NCBI RefSeq assembly: GCF_039537985.1
Contig: NZ_BAABBN010000015.1
Location: 62,001-126,000, forward strand
Direction of reading: 5' to 3'
From: Litoribacillus peritrichatus
Lineage (GTDB): Bacteria > Pseudomonadota > Gammaproteobacteria > Pseudomonadales > Litoribrevibacteraceae
Length of the DNA stretch: 64,000 nt
Shown: positions 8,371-17,512 of the stretch, piece after piece
Layout: every line of letters begins with the position of its first letter
Numbering within the stretch: the first letter of the stretch is position 1
Translations under genes and position numbers: made by a program
The notes under the pieces: model-generated
What the model saw: the letters and a program-made list of their open reading frames with translations, nothing else
Told to the model about the DNA's origin: nothing
Databases searched by the model: none

Positions 8371-9756
8371 ATGCATATCCATATCCTGGGTGTATGTGGC
8401 ACCTTTATGGGCGGATTGGCTCAAATAGCCAAGCAATTAGGGCACAAAGTGACGGGGTCAGACGCCAATGTTTACCCTCCTATGAGCGATCAATTAATTG
8501 CCGCAGGTATTGATTTAATTGAAGGTTTTAATCCGGATCAGCTGGATGCCAAGTCCGACCTGGTGGTGGTCGGCAATGCAATGAGCCGTGGTAACCCTTG
8601 TGTCGAACGGATACTGAACGAAGGCATACCTTACACTTCTGGCCCTCAGTGGTTGGGCGATAATCTTTTAAGAAATCGTTGGGTGTTGTCGGTGGCTGGA
8701 ACCCATGGCAAAACAACAACGTCGAGTATGCTGGCGTGGGTTTTGGAATTTGCAGGCTTTAAACCGGGCTTTTTGATCGGAGGCGTGCCGGAGAACTTTG
8801 GTGTCTCAGCCCGTATTGGCGAAAGTGATTTTTTTGTCATTGAGGCGGATGAATACGACAGCGCGTTTTTTGATAAGCGGTCAAAGTTTGTTCATTACCA
8901 TTCCAATACCTTGTTGTTGAATAATCTGGAGTTCGATCACGCAGATATTTTTCGCGATCTTGAAGCCATTAAAACGCAGTTTCATCATGCGGTCAGAACG
9001 GTGCCTGCTCATGGCATGGTGATTTCGCCCAGTGGTGATGAAGCGCTGGACGATGTTTTAAACCGGGGCTGCTGGAGCACGACTCAGAGCTTGGGCCAAA
9101 TGACCGCCGGTGAAAAAGCGGAGGCCGACTGGCAAGCAGAGTTAATCAACCCGGACGGTTCTGCATTCGATGTGTATTTTGAGAAAGCGTGTGTGGGACG
9201 GGTTGAATGGTCATTACTGGGCATGCACAACGTATCTAATGCGCTGGGCGTGTTTGCGGCGGCCAGAAGTATCGGGATTTTACCGGAAGTCACCGCCGAT
9301 GCTTTGGGCGGCTTTGAGAGTGTTAAGCGTCGTCTTGAAGTCAAAGGGCAGGTAGCGGGTGTGACTGTGTATGACGACTTTGCTCATCACCCCACCGCTA
9401 TTCGGTTGACGTTGGAAGGCGTTCGTAGCCGTGTGGGTGAGCAACCGGTGATTGCCGTGCTTGAGCCTCGCTCTAATACCATGAAAATGGGGGTTCACAA
9501 TGAGCTTTTGGAGCAAAGTGTACGTTCTGCGGATCGCAGTTATTGGTTTCAGGCGAACACCAAGGATTATGACCTGCGCTCCTGGCTTGGAGATCGGCCG
9601 CATAATACGGTGGTGGGGGAGTTGGATGACTTGGTTAAGCAAGTCTGCGCGGCAGCCAAACCAGGCACCCACATAGTGTGTATGAGTAATGGCAGTTTTG
9701 GAGGAATTCACCAGAAGTTGTTGGATCAACTGGCAGTAGAAGAGGTAGACGCTTGA
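8371..9756 (+). CDS. mpl: UDP-N-acetylmuramate:L-Ala-gamma-D-Glu-meso-DAP ligase
   Basis: A 461-residue Mur-ligase family enzyme that recycles cell-wall tripeptide by joining it to UDP-MurNAc. The N-terminal Rossmann part begins MHIHILGVCGTFMGGLAQIA. The ATP loop is AGTHGKTTTSSML at about residues 109-121. EADEYDSAFFDKRSKFVHY and LNNLEFDHADIF are hallmark Mpl motifs, and YDDFAHHPTAIRLTLEGV leads the C-terminal domain. I use the ATG at 8371, which begins the conserved domain directly, rather than the in-frame 8308 position with a 21-residue unconserved leader. Its stop overlaps the TTG start of ubiX, so the pair is translationally coupled. Confidence 0.96.
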   Translation: MHIHILGVCGTFMGGLAQIAKQLGHKVTGSDANVYPPMSDQLIAAGIDLIEGFNPDQLDAKSDLVVVGNAMSRGNPCVERILNEGIPYTSGPQWLGDNLLRNRWVLSVAGTHGKTTTSSMLAWVLEFAGFKPGFLIGGVPENFGVSARIGESDFFVIEADEYDSAFFDKRSKFVHYHSNTLLLNNLEFDHADIFRDLEAIKTQFHHAVRTVPAHGMVISPSGDEALDDVLNRGCWSTTQSLGQMTAGEKAEADWQAELINPDGSAFDVYFEKACVGRVEWSLLGMHNVSNALGVFAAARSIGILPEVTADALGGFESVKRRLEVKGQVAGVTVYDDFAHHPTAIRLTLEGVRSRVGEQPVIAVLEPRSNTMKMGVHNELLEQSVRSADRSYWFQANTKDYDLRSWLGDRPHNTVVGELDDLVKQVCAAAKPGTHIVCMSNGSFGGIHQKLLDQLAVEEVDA

Positions 9757-10391
9757 TACAGCAGGAGCAGGGCGCAGCGTATCCGCCCGTGACAGTTGCA
9801 ATGACGGGGGCTTCCGGGGCGCAATATGGCATTCGTTTGCTGGAATGTTTGTTTGACGCCAAGGTGCCGGTGTTTTTAATGGTGTCGAAAGCGGCGCAGA
9901 TGGTTATTGCTACGGAAACTTCGGAAAAATGGCCTGCAAACCCAGAAGCGCTCCAGTCTTATTTAACCGAACGTTATTCATTAGGTGAGGGTGCGTTGAA
10001 GGTGTTTGGCCGGGAAGATTGGTTGGCTCCTGTTGCTTCAGGCTCCAGTGGTCCTGGGCAGATGGTGGTCGTGCCTTGCAGTACGGGGACGCTTTCTGCG
10101 GTTGCTTGTGGGGCCAGTAATAACCTCATTGAGCGCGCTGCGGATGTGGTGCTTAAAGAACGAAAAAAGCTGATCTTATTGGTTCGTGAGATGCCTTTGT
10201 CGGATATCCACCTGGAAAATATGCTGAAACTGAGTCGAATGGGGGCGATGGTTATGCCTGCTTCGCCTGGTTTTTATCACGATCCAAAAACCATTGATGA
10301 TATTGTTGATTTTGTGGTGGCGCGCATTTTAGATCAGCTGGGAATTGATCAGTCGATGGTACCTCGTTGGGGGTATGCTCCTCTGTCCTAG
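9753..10391 (+). CDS. ubiX: Flavin prenyltransferase UbiX
   Basis: UbiX makes prenylated FMN, the cofactor of the UbiD decarboxylase in ubiquinone synthesis. The motifs are VAMTGASGAQYGIRLLE near the N-terminus (FMN phosphate site), VVVPCSTGTLSAVACGASNNLIERAADVVLKERKKLILLVREMPL, and GAMVMPASPGFYHDPKTIDD. The start is TTG at 9753, overlapping the mpl stop as TTGA behind AGAGG at about 9742-9746. This gives 212 residues, somewhat longer than the E. coli protein. An internal ATG at about 9801 would leave a truncated but still recognisable fold, so the start is not certain. Mpl-ubiX pairing is common in Pseudomonas-type genomes. Confidence 0.95.
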   Translation: MIQQEQGAAYPPVTVAMTGASGAQYGIRLLECLFDAKVPVFLMVSKAAQMVIATETSEKWPANPEALQSYLTERYSLGEGALKVFGREDWLAPVASGSSGPGQMVVVPCSTGTLSAVACGASNNLIERAADVVLKERKKLILLVREMPLSDIHLENMLKLSRMGAMVMPASPGFYHDPKTIDDIVDFVVARILDQLGIDQSMVPRWGYAPLS

Positions 10392-10588
10392 CAGGTGGCT
10401 GATACTCCATCTGTGTTGTTCTGTTTTAATAACGAAAAACAGCGGTCTGCTAAACTATCGTTCGTTCGTTTTTTAGTAGGCTGGTACTAAGGTTTGGCTT
10501 TTTTAGTTTATTGAAACAGGTATGGGCTGATGAGGGGGATTGTGTTGCAGGTTGAGGGGCGATACTTCTGATTGGTTGATGAGATTGT

Positions 10589-10621
10589 ACCCATAGGTAA
10601 CAGAGGTTGTTACCTATGGGT
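10589..10621. terminator. Long perfect hairpin between ubiX and the convergent small gene
   Basis: Fourteen-base perfect arms ACCCATAGGTAACA and TGTTACCTATGGGT enclose the loop GAGGT. It lies between convergent genes, so a bidirectional terminator is likely. There is no long T-run. The rest of the gap (10392-10588) holds no other structure I can support. Confidence 0.55.
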
Positions 10622-10639
10622 TACGAATAAAAACTCACG

Positions 10640-10840
10640 TTACAGGTCGTCAAACCAAAATTCTTCCATATTCTTACTGAGTGCACGCTCTTCCTGATAG
10701 GATTCAATGTTTCTTCGAGCGGCAAGTCTTTTGACTGATGTGTTCTTTCTTCCTCTGCGCCCCTTTTCTTTCGGGGGTTCCAGCGATTCAATTATTTTTG
10801 TGTCTGCTAGATCAGCGTATATCTCTTCGGCTGCACCCAT
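10640..10840 (-). CDS. Small basic protein, PA3496-like
   Basis: A 66-residue protein with a Lys/Arg-rich centre (PPKEKGRRGRKNTSVKRLAARR) and an acidic-aromatic C-terminus (NMEEFWFDDL). The pattern of AARRxIExYxEERxL followed by an acidic tail resembles the small Pseudomonas proteins annotated as the PA3496 family of putative envelope integrity proteins; this is recognition by pattern only. The coding region is preceded on its strand by a TATAAT at 10864-10869, a plausible -10 box. No membrane segment is visible. Confidence 0.55.
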   Translation of the reverse strand: MGAAEEIYADLADTKIIESLEPPKEKGRRGRKNTSVKRLAARRNIESYQEERALSKNMEEFWFDDL

Positions 10841-11054
10841 CCTGAATTCTCTCTTAGATCCTGATTATAATTTTAAGATTCCTTAACTCACATAAGGTTA
10901 TAGCAACTAGGATGCCAACAGACTGTTTCAGATTTTTGAACATTAATAATTTTAAGTATTTGAGAATTGGTTGGTTTTTTATGGGGTTAGAATGCAAAGC
11001 TAATGTGAACTGCGAGGGGAGGTCAGATTCAAGGTATATTTCTGGACAGAATAA
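10841..11054. other. Gene-free, AT-rich spacer
   Basis: A spacer between the small basic protein gene and the gatB terminator. It contains the TATAAT noted for the small gene and no open frame, repeat or RNA that I can support. Confidence 0.5.
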
Positions 11055-11086
11055 AAAAGACCGCTTAATGTTTTAAGCGGTCTTTT
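11055..11086 (-). terminator. Rho-independent terminator of gatCAB
   Basis: AAAAGACCGCTTAA and TTAAGCGGTCTTTT pair perfectly around TGTT. On the reverse strand the stem is followed by a T-run, at 80 bases beyond the gatB stop. It is symmetric and could work in both directions. Confidence 0.85.
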
Positions 11087-11165
11087 CTGGAAATACTGAT
11101 GTTGAGTCTTGGGGTTTAAAATCCAAGTCTGGCGTCAACACGCCATCGCGTATTTCATTCAGTAA

Positions 11166-12617
11166 TCAACACAGGGCGTCCAGCTTTTTCTTCAGAACCT
11201 GGTTTACCTGGCCTGGGTTCGCCGTGCCTTTAGACGCTTTCATGACCTGGCCAACGAAGAAGCCAACCATTTTTCCGCGTTTGTCCGGCTCTGCGCTGGT
11301 GTACTGTTCAACCTGGGCAGGACAGTTGCTGATGACCTCATCCACGATGGCTTCAATGGCGCCCGAGTCAGTGACTTGTTTCAAGCCTTTTTTCTCGATG
11401 ACCTCATCGGCAGAGCCTTCACCTTCCCACATGGCCTCAAAGACCGTTTTGGCGCCTTTGCTTGAGATGGTATCGTCTTTCAGGCGAACCAGCATGCCAG
11501 CAAGCTGAGAGGCCGAAACAGGGCTTTGTGTGATATCAAGTTCACTTTGGTTCAGGAACTTGGACAGTTCACCCATAACCCAGTTTGCTGCCAGCTTAGC
11601 GTCTTTGGCTTCGTCTGCCACTGCTTCGAAGTAGTTGGCCAAGTCACGGCTTGCTGAAAGTACTGACGCATCGTAATGGCTTAGTCCCATGTCTTTCTGG
11701 AAGCGATCACGTTTCTGGTCAGGCAGTTCCGGCAGGCTTGCTTTGATGTTATCCACATAAGATTGGTCAATGTGAATCGGCAGTAAGTCCGGGCAGGGGA
11801 AGTAACGGTAATCGTTCGCCACTTCTTTGCTTCGCATGGAACGAGTTTCATCTTTCGCTGCATCGTACAGGCGGGTTTCCTGAACGACGGTACCGCCGTC
11901 TTCAATCAAGTCAATCTGGCGCTCGATTTCCGTGTTGATCGCTTTCTCGATGAATTTAAACGAGTTAACGTTTTTGATTTCAGTTCGGGTGCCAAATTCT
12001 TCCTGACCTTTCGGGCGGATAGAGACGTTACAGTCGACGCGCATAGAACCTTCGGCCATGTTGCCGTCGGATACGTCCAGGTATTGAATCAACGAGTGCA
12101 TCTTCTTCACATACGCCACCGCTTCTTTGGCCGAACGAATGTCAGGCTCAGAAACGATTTCAAGAAGTGGTGTGCCTGCACGGTTCAAGTCGATACCGGA
12201 TTGACCGTCGAAATCTTCGTGCAGTGATTTGCCCGCATCTTCTTCCAAATGAGCACGGGTAACGCCAATGCGCTTGGTAGTGCCGTCTTCCAGCTCGATG
12301 TCCAAATGGCCCACGCCGACAATCGGGTAGTCCATCTGAGTGGTTTGATAACCTTTCGGCAAATCCGGATAGAAGTAGTTCTTACGATCAAAGGCCGACT
12401 TCAAACCGATTTCAGCGTCAATGGCTAAGCCAAACCGCACGCCCAATTCAATGGCTTTTTCGTTCACGACTGGCAAAACGCCAGGCAGGCCTAAATCCAG
12501 AGCGCAAGCCTGAGTGTTTGGCTCAGCGCCAAACTTAGTGCTGGCACCAGAGAAAATCTTGGACTCGGTGGCAAGCTGAACGTGGATTTCCAGTCCAATA
12601 ACCGTTTCCCATTGCAT
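11166..12617 (-). CDS. gatB: Asp-tRNA(Asn)/Glu-tRNA(Gln) amidotransferase subunit B
   Basis: A 483-residue subunit that binds the misacylated tRNA and activates its side chain for amidation. It starts with the classic WETVIGLEIHVQLATESKIFSGAS. Internal markers are DLGLPGVLPVVNEKAIELGVRFGLA, FDRKNYFYPDLPKGYQTTQMDYPI and AGTPLLEIVSEPDIRS. The C-terminal YqeY-like tail is present (KMVGFFVGQVMKASKGTANPGQVNQVLKKKL). The order on the reverse strand is gatC, gatA, gatB, with 35 bases between gatA and gatB. Its presence means that Asn-tRNA and/or Gln-tRNA may be made indirectly, but which one cannot be judged here. Confidence 0.97.
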   Translation of the reverse strand: MQWETVIGLEIHVQLATESKIFSGASTKFGAEPNTQACALDLGLPGVLPVVNEKAIELGVRFGLAIDAEIGLKSAFDRKNYFYPDLPKGYQTTQMDYPIVGVGHLDIELEDGTTKRIGVTRAHLEEDAGKSLHEDFDGQSGIDLNRAGTPLLEIVSEPDIRSAKEAVAYVKKMHSLIQYLDVSDGNMAEGSMRVDCNVSIRPKGQEEFGTRTEIKNVNSFKFIEKAINTEIERQIDLIEDGGTVVQETRLYDAAKDETRSMRSKEVANDYRYFPCPDLLPIHIDQSYVDNIKASLPELPDQKRDRFQKDMGLSHYDASVLSASRDLANYFEAVADEAKDAKLAANWVMGELSKFLNQSELDITQSPVSASQLAGMLVRLKDDTISSKGAKTVFEAMWEGEGSADEVIEKKGLKQVTDSGAIEAIVDEVISNCPAQVEQYTSAEPDKRGKMVGFFVGQVMKASKGTANPGQVNQVLKKKLDALC

Positions 12618-12652
12618 AATTTAATCCTCTTACTTAGAGCGTCGCTGATGAA

Positions 12653-14107
12653 TTAAGCAAACTGCTCTGGTGTTTTCTTGTGCCAGTCAGTCACTTGCTG
12701 ATACTTGTGACCAATATTTAATAGCTTTGATTCCTGGAAGTAGTTGCCAATCAACTGCAGACCCGTAGGCATGCCGTCTGCGAAACCAGCAGGAGCGGTC
12801 AGCGCTGGTAAGCCGGCCAGGTTCACGGAAATGGTAAAAATATCTTCCAGGTACATGGTCACCGGGTCATTCTTGATTGAGCCGATGCCGAATGCCGTTG
12901 TTGGAGCCGTAGGTCCTGCAATGACGTCTACTTCTTCAAATGCTTTGATAAAGTCGTTCTTAATCAAGCGACGAACCTGTTGCGCTTTTTTGTAGTAGGC
13001 ATCGTAATAACCCGCTGACAGGGCATAAGCGCCAATCATGATCCGGCGTTTTACTTCATCGCCAAAACCTTCACCACGGGTTCGGGTGTACATGTCCATC
13101 AGGTCTTGCGGGTCTTCGCAGCGATAGCCATAACGTACACCGTCGAAACGCGACAGGTTTGCGGAAGCTTCTGCCGGCGCGATGACGTAGTAGGCCGGGA
13201 TTGCAATGGAGGTAGTGGACAGGCTGATTTCTTTCAGAATCGCGCCTTGTTTTTCCAGCTCTTTGATGGCAGCTTCAATGGCGGTTTTTACTGAGTCATT
13301 CAGGCCTTCTGCAAAATATTCTTTTGGCAGACCGACTCTCAGACCTTCCAGGCTGTTGTTTAAATCAGCGGTGTAATCGTCAACCGGCGTGTCCATTGAG
13401 GTGGAGTCTTTCAGATCCAGCCCTGCCATGGTGTTCAGCAACATGGCTGCGTCTTCAGCGGTTTGAGCCATCGGCCCTGCTTGGTCAAGACTCGATGCGA
13501 AGGCGATCATGCCCCAGCGGCTTACACGGCCATACGTTGGTTTTAAACCTGTGATGCCACACATGGAGGCAGGCTGACGGATGGAACCTCCGGTATCGGT
13601 GCCAGTGGCAATCGGTGCCAGTCTAGCTGCGACTGCGGCTGCCGAACCGCCTGAAGAACCGCCGGGAATTTTAGTGGTGTCCCAAGGGTTTGTGGACGGG
13701 CCGTAGAAGCTGGATTCGTTGGTGGAACCCATGGCGAACTCATCCATGTTGGTTTTACCCAGCATGATCAGGCCTGCATTGTTACATTTTTCAGTAACAG
13801 TGGATTCGTAGGGCGCGATGAAGTTATCCAGCATCTTTGAACCACAGCTGGTTTTTACGCCTTCGGTGCAAAAAATGTCTTTATGTGCGATCGGGATGCC
13901 TGATAATTGCGTTGCGTTACCGGCGGAGCGTGCTTTATCGGCATCTGCGGCTTGTTGCAGCGCCTGTTCTTCCGTCACAGTAATGAATGCATTGGTCTGG
14001 CTATCAAGTGACTTGATGCGATCCAGGTAGTGCGTTGTTAGTTCAACACTGGAAAATTCGCCTGATTCCAGACCTTTCGCCAATTCGGCTAGTGTCTTGT
14101 TGTGCAT
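12653..14107 (-). CDS. gatA: Asp-tRNA(Asn)/Glu-tRNA(Gln) amidotransferase subunit A
   Basis: The amidase-signature subunit, which frees ammonia from glutamine. The Ser-cisSer-Lys triad regions are visible: IAHKDIFCTEG (Lys), PGGSSGGSAAAVAARLAP and GTDTGGSIRQPAS (the two serines). TGLKPTYGRVSRWGMIAFASSLDQAGPMAQT is diagnostic. I start at the ATG at 14107 (MHNKTLAELAKGLESGEFSS), which matches the family N-terminus and gives 484 residues. An in-frame ATG at 14158 would add 17 unconserved residues. No strong ribosome site precedes 14107, so the start keeps some doubt. gatC ends 113 bases upstream. Confidence 0.96.
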   Translation of the reverse strand: MHNKTLAELAKGLESGEFSSVELTTHYLDRIKSLDSQTNAFITVTEEQALQQAADADKARSAGNATQLSGIPIAHKDIFCTEGVKTSCGSKMLDNFIAPYESTVTEKCNNAGLIMLGKTNMDEFAMGSTNESSFYGPSTNPWDTTKIPGGSSGGSAAAVAARLAPIATGTDTGGSIRQPASMCGITGLKPTYGRVSRWGMIAFASSLDQAGPMAQTAEDAAMLLNTMAGLDLKDSTSMDTPVDDYTADLNNSLEGLRVGLPKEYFAEGLNDSVKTAIEAAIKELEKQGAILKEISLSTTSIAIPAYYVIAPAEASANLSRFDGVRYGYRCEDPQDLMDMYTRTRGEGFGDEVKRRIMIGAYALSAGYYDAYYKKAQQVRRLIKNDFIKAFEEVDVIAGPTAPTTAFGIGSIKNDPVTMYLEDIFTISVNLAGLPALTAPAGFADGMPTGLQLIGNYFQESKLLNIGHKYQQVTDWHKKTPEQFA

Positions 14108-14220
14108 GAGGTTATCCAATTTCTGTTTTTTTCGCAGCCAACCATGAGTGTTTTGCAAGAGGTGTCTCGATGGGTTCAGCTAACGCCATTAATAGGTAAA
14201 TTCGATGAGTGTAAACCCGA

Positions 14221-14508
14221 TCATTCGATGACTTTTGGCACCAGGAATAAGCCGGCTTCTGCGCTTGGCGCATTTTTCTGCAAATGTTCACGTTGGTTGG
14301 TTTCAGTAACCTTGTCTGCGCGCAAACGTTGAGCAGCATCCAGTGGATTCGCCAGTGGTTCTATGCCATCCGTATCGACTGCCTGTAATTGATCTGCCAG
14401 ATCGAGAATGCTGGATAAATTTTCTGCATATTGATCCAGTTGAGATGGTTCTATTTTCAAGCGAGCCAGCTCTGCAATTTTTGCCACTTGGTCGTGGTCA
14501 ATGCTCAT
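14221..14508 (-). CDS. gatC: Asp-tRNA(Asn)/Glu-tRNA(Gln) amidotransferase subunit C
   Basis: A 95-residue helical protein, the usual length, that wraps round GatA and stabilises the complex. Recognisable segments are VAKIAELARLKIEPSQLDQYAENLSSILDLADQLQAVDTDGIEPLANPL and the C-terminal FLVPKVIE, which matches the family's V-P-K-V-I ending. It is the first gene of the reverse-strand gatCAB operon. A ribosome site AGGAGCAAGAA precedes the ATG. The promoter must lie in the gap shared with mreB. Confidence 0.95.
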   Translation of the reverse strand: MSIDHDQVAKIAELARLKIEPSQLDQYAENLSSILDLADQLQAVDTDGIEPLANPLDAAQRLRADKVTETNQREHLQKNAPSAEAGLFLVPKVIE

Positions 14509-14904
14509 TTCTTGCTCCTAAGGATGACAAAGTTGGGTTTTGAAATTCCGTCGATTTTCTGTTCTTCAGTTATTTGCTGCGGTGCTGAAGATAGTTTCTG
14601 GTCAACTTTTGATGAACCAGAAAGATCTTACGTGCCTGCGAGTTCTCAGAAAATAGTTGTGAGAACTTGACTAAATAATAAGACGAATCAAATAAACATG
14701 GTATTTTAGGGGAAATTCGGCTAAAAAATACATAGCTTCACATAATATTAATTAAAACAACAACAAAACTTGGTGTTTTGTTCTTTGTAGCTTGCTCAAA
14801 CGGTGGCTGATTGATACAGTTTGCGTCAATTTTTTACATATTTTGTGAGTCGCTAATTTCCTCTAGCCACACTCATTCTATGACATAAGAGCGTTAATGC
14901 GAAT
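14509..14904. other. Divergent promoter region gatC / mreB
   Basis: This 396-base gap separates two outward-facing essential operons. It is AT-rich from about 14660 to the mreB start. A weak promoter candidate for mreB is TTGATA at 14813-14818 with an imperfect -10 (TTACAT) 17 bases on. I see no open frame, repeat or RNA gene that I can support. Confidence 0.45.
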
Positions 14905-15948
14905 ATGAGTCTTTTTAAGAAAATCCGTGGGATGTTCTCCAGTGATTTATCCATTGATTTGGGTACCGCTAATACATTGATCTATGTGCGTGGTCAGGGC
15001 GTTATTTTAGATGAGCCTTCAGTGGTAGCCATCCGTAATCACAACGGGAAAAAATCGGTTGCTGCGGTTGGCACTGATGCGAAGAGAATGTTAGGTCGAA
15101 CGCCTGAAAACATCACGGCGATTCGACCAATGAAAGACGGTGTGATTGCCGACTTTCATGTGACTGAGCGTATGCTTCAGTTTTTTATTAATAAAGTTCA
15201 CGAAAACAGCATGATCAGCCCTAGCCCAAGAGTGTTGGTGTGTGTGCCATGCAAAGCGACTCAGGTTGAGCGCAAAGCCATTAAAGAATCGGTTCAGGGC
15301 GCAGGTGCCCGCGAAGTTTATTTGATTGATGAGCCAATGGCTGCTGCGATCGGTGCTGGCTTGCCAGTGGAAGAAGCGAACGGCTCCATGGTGGTTGATA
15401 TCGGTGGTGGTACGACTGAAATCGCCATTATTTCTCTGAACGGTATTGTCTATGCGGATTCGGTTAAAGTGGGTGGTGACCGTTTTGATGACGCAACCGT
15501 GACTTATGTTCGTCGTAATTATGGTTCTCTGATCGGTGATTCAACCGCTGAGCGTATTAAGCAAGAAATTGGTTCTGCATTCCCGGGTGGTGTCGTACGC
15601 GAGATTGATGTTCGTGGCCGAAACCTGGCGGAAGGGGTTCCACGCAGTTTCACTCTGAACAGCGATGAGATTTTGGAAGCGCTTCAGGAAGCACTTTCTC
15701 AAATTGTTCAGGCGGTAAAAAGTGCTCTTGAGCAATGTCCGCCAGAGCTGGCTTCCGACATCGCAGAACGAGGTATCGTTTTGACCGGCGGTGGTGCGAT
15801 GTTGCGTGATCTTGATAAGTTGATCACCAGTGAAACCGGTTTGCCGGTTATCGTGGCTGAAGATCCGCTGACGTGTGTTGCTCGTGGTGGTGGCTTAGCG
15901 TTGGAAATGATGGACAAGCAGACCTTCAGTTTATTGGCAGGCGAATAA
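14905..15948 (+). CDS. mreB: Rod shape-determining protein MreB
   Basis: A 347-residue bacterial actin that forms membrane-bound filaments directing lateral wall synthesis. The actin-fold motifs are DLSIDLGTANTLIYVRGQG (phosphate 1), VVDIGGGTTEIAIISLNGIV (phosphate 2) and GIVLTGGGAMLRDLDKLI (adenosine). The N-terminus (MSLFKKIRGMFSSD) is an amphipathic membrane-binding helix, as in E. coli. It is first in mreB-mreC-mreD-maf-rng-yhdP, all on the forward strand. The 139-base gap to mreC contains a GC-rich stretch but no clear terminator. Confidence 0.98.
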   Translation: MSLFKKIRGMFSSDLSIDLGTANTLIYVRGQGVILDEPSVVAIRNHNGKKSVAAVGTDAKRMLGRTPENITAIRPMKDGVIADFHVTERMLQFFINKVHENSMISPSPRVLVCVPCKATQVERKAIKESVQGAGAREVYLIDEPMAAAIGAGLPVEEANGSMVVDIGGGTTEIAIISLNGIVYADSVKVGGDRFDDATVTYVRRNYGSLIGDSTAERIKQEIGSAFPGGVVREIDVRGRNLAEGVPRSFTLNSDEILEALQEALSQIVQAVKSALEQCPPELASDIAERGIVLTGGGAMLRDLDKLITSETGLPVIVAEDPLTCVARGGGLALEMMDKQTFSLLAGE

Positions 15949-16087
15949 GTCTGTGACAGGTAAGACTGGGTTTTCCCGCTAGCCTTATCCAGAAATATAA
16001 AGCCGTTTGCAGGAAACTGTAAGCGGCTTTGCTGTATCAGCGTGGAATATTTTAGACAAAGCGTTTGTCGTTCAGGAACGGAAATCT

Positions 16088-16975
16088 ATGAAGTCAATTT
16101 TTAGTTCGAGATCCTCGATTTTTTTGCGTTTGTTTATCGTCGCAGTTTTGTCGGGTGGTCTGATCTTAATTGATAAGTACACTGATTGGCTCGATCCGGT
16201 AAAGCGGGTGCTGGGATTAACTGCGGTGCCGTTTTACAACCTAATGGATATCCCTTATGAAACGGCGGAGGTCATGGACGATATGCTGACCAGCCGAACC
16301 GACCTCATAGAGCAAAATCACAAGTTGCGTTCTGAGAACATCATTCTGAAAAAGAACATGCAGCGGATGGCCGCATTGACCACCGAAAACATCCGCTTGC
16401 GCGAAACCCTGGGGGGCTCAGAGCGGATTAATGCCGAGCATATGCTGGCGGAAGTGGTGGCTGTTGATCCAGACCCGTTTGTTCATCGAACGGTGATCGA
16501 TAAAGGCATCAACGATGGTATTAGAGTCGGTTGGCCGGTGATTGATGCCAAAGGGTTGGTTGGTCAGGTCGTCGAAGCCGGTTATCAGTTCTCTCGTGTG
16601 CTGTTGATTACAGACAGTACACATGCCGTGCCAGTGGAAGTGAACCGAAACGGAACACGGGCAATTGCTGTCGGTACGGGCAGTCTGGATCAGTTAAAGC
16701 TGATTTATGTGGCCGATACTGCGGATGTAGAGGAGGGCGATTTATTACTCACTTCAGGCCTGGGTGGTCGTTTTCCTCCTGGCTACCCGGTGGCGCGAGT
16801 CACTTCTGTATACCATGATCCGGGTCGTCCGTATGCGTTGGTCAAGGCCTTGCCGGTGGCAGAGCTGGACCGCAGTCGTCAATGGTTGGTGTTGAAATCC
16901 GACGTTGTTGATTACAGTGAGCTAAGCACGGAGGCTCCAGAAGTCGCGACCGGAGATGCTGAGCATGAACGTTAG
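16088..16975 (+). CDS. mreC: Rod shape-determining protein MreC
   Basis: A 295-residue bitopic membrane protein that links MreB to the elongation enzymes. An N-terminal cytoplasmic tail and one membrane helix (IFLRLFIVAVLSGGLILI) precede a coiled coil at about residues 65-105 (LIEQNHKLRSENIILKKNMQRMAALTTENIRLRETL). Then comes the beta-domain with VVAVDPDPFVHRTVIDKGINDGI and LLITDSTHAVPVEVNRNGTRA. The ATG at 16088 follows AGGAACGG; the in-frame frame extends up to 16007 but that leader lacks conservation. Its end overlaps mreD by 11 bases. Confidence 0.96.
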   Translation: MKSIFSSRSSIFLRLFIVAVLSGGLILIDKYTDWLDPVKRVLGLTAVPFYNLMDIPYETAEVMDDMLTSRTDLIEQNHKLRSENIILKKNMQRMAALTTENIRLRETLGGSERINAEHMLAEVVAVDPDPFVHRTVIDKGINDGIRVGWPVIDAKGLVGQVVEAGYQFSRVLLITDSTHAVPVEVNRNGTRAIAVGTGSLDQLKLIYVADTADVEEGDLLLTSGLGGRFPPGYPVARVTSVYHDPGRPYALVKALPVAELDRSRQWLVLKSDVVDYSELSTEAPEVATGDAEHER

Positions 16976-17453
16976 CGCCAAAAAAAACTGGTTCTGGCCA
17001 TTTGTTGTTGGCATTTTATGTGCCTTACTCATGGAACTCTGGCCATTACCTGGGTGGTTAGCGGTAGCCCGGCCTGAGTGGATGGCGCTGGTGCTGATTT
17101 TTTGGGTGATGTTTTTGCCTTACCACGTTGGTGTGGTGAGTTGCTGGCTGGTGGGGTTGCTGCTCGACATTTTTAAAGGGGATTATCTCGGCCTGAATGC
17201 GATGAAGTATGCGATCGTTGCATATTTATGCCTTACTCTGTATCAGCGAATGCGCATGTTTAATTTGTTACAGCAGTCGATGATGGTGTTCCTGATGCTG
17301 GGGTTAACGAAGTTAATGAGCTACTGGTGGCAAGAACGGGTTGGCTCGGTGTCTGATGTTTTATGGTTTTTACTTCCTTCGTTGGTCAGCGCAGTGATGT
17401 GGCCGTCTATGTATTACATGCTGCGCAGAATGAATCGTCGTTGGCATGTTTGA
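16965..17453 (+). CDS. mreD: Rod shape-determining protein MreD
   Basis: A 162-residue integral membrane protein with about five hydrophobic helices (WFWPFVVGILCALLMELWPLPGW, WMALVLIFWVMFLPYHVGVVSCWLVGLLLDIFKG and others). The short GLLLDIFKGDYLGLNAMKYAIVAY region is typical of MreD. I use the ATG at 16965 with GGAG at 16952-16955; a second ATG 9 bases earlier sits directly on that site. It overlaps mreC, so translation is coupled. Confidence 0.93.
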   Translation: MNVSAKKNWFWPFVVGILCALLMELWPLPGWLAVARPEWMALVLIFWVMFLPYHVGVVSCWLVGLLLDIFKGDYLGLNAMKYAIVAYLCLTLYQRMRMFNLLQQSMMVFLMLGLTKLMSYWWQERVGSVSDVLWFLLPSLVSAVMWPSMYYMLRRMNRRWHV

Positions 17454-17512
17454 TTTTATTCAACAGCTAATGATGCTCTACAGCAAACTTTGATGCGGTG
17501 TTATTCAGAACT

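Noticed and set aside
9280..9801. Reverse-strand open frame across the end of mpl
   Set aside because: It is antisense to conserved Mpl motifs and shows no family features.
14660..14900. AT-rich stretch before mreB as a possible origin or small RNA
   Set aside because: No repeated DnaA-box-like motif, no stem-loop with T-run, and a promoter role explains it.
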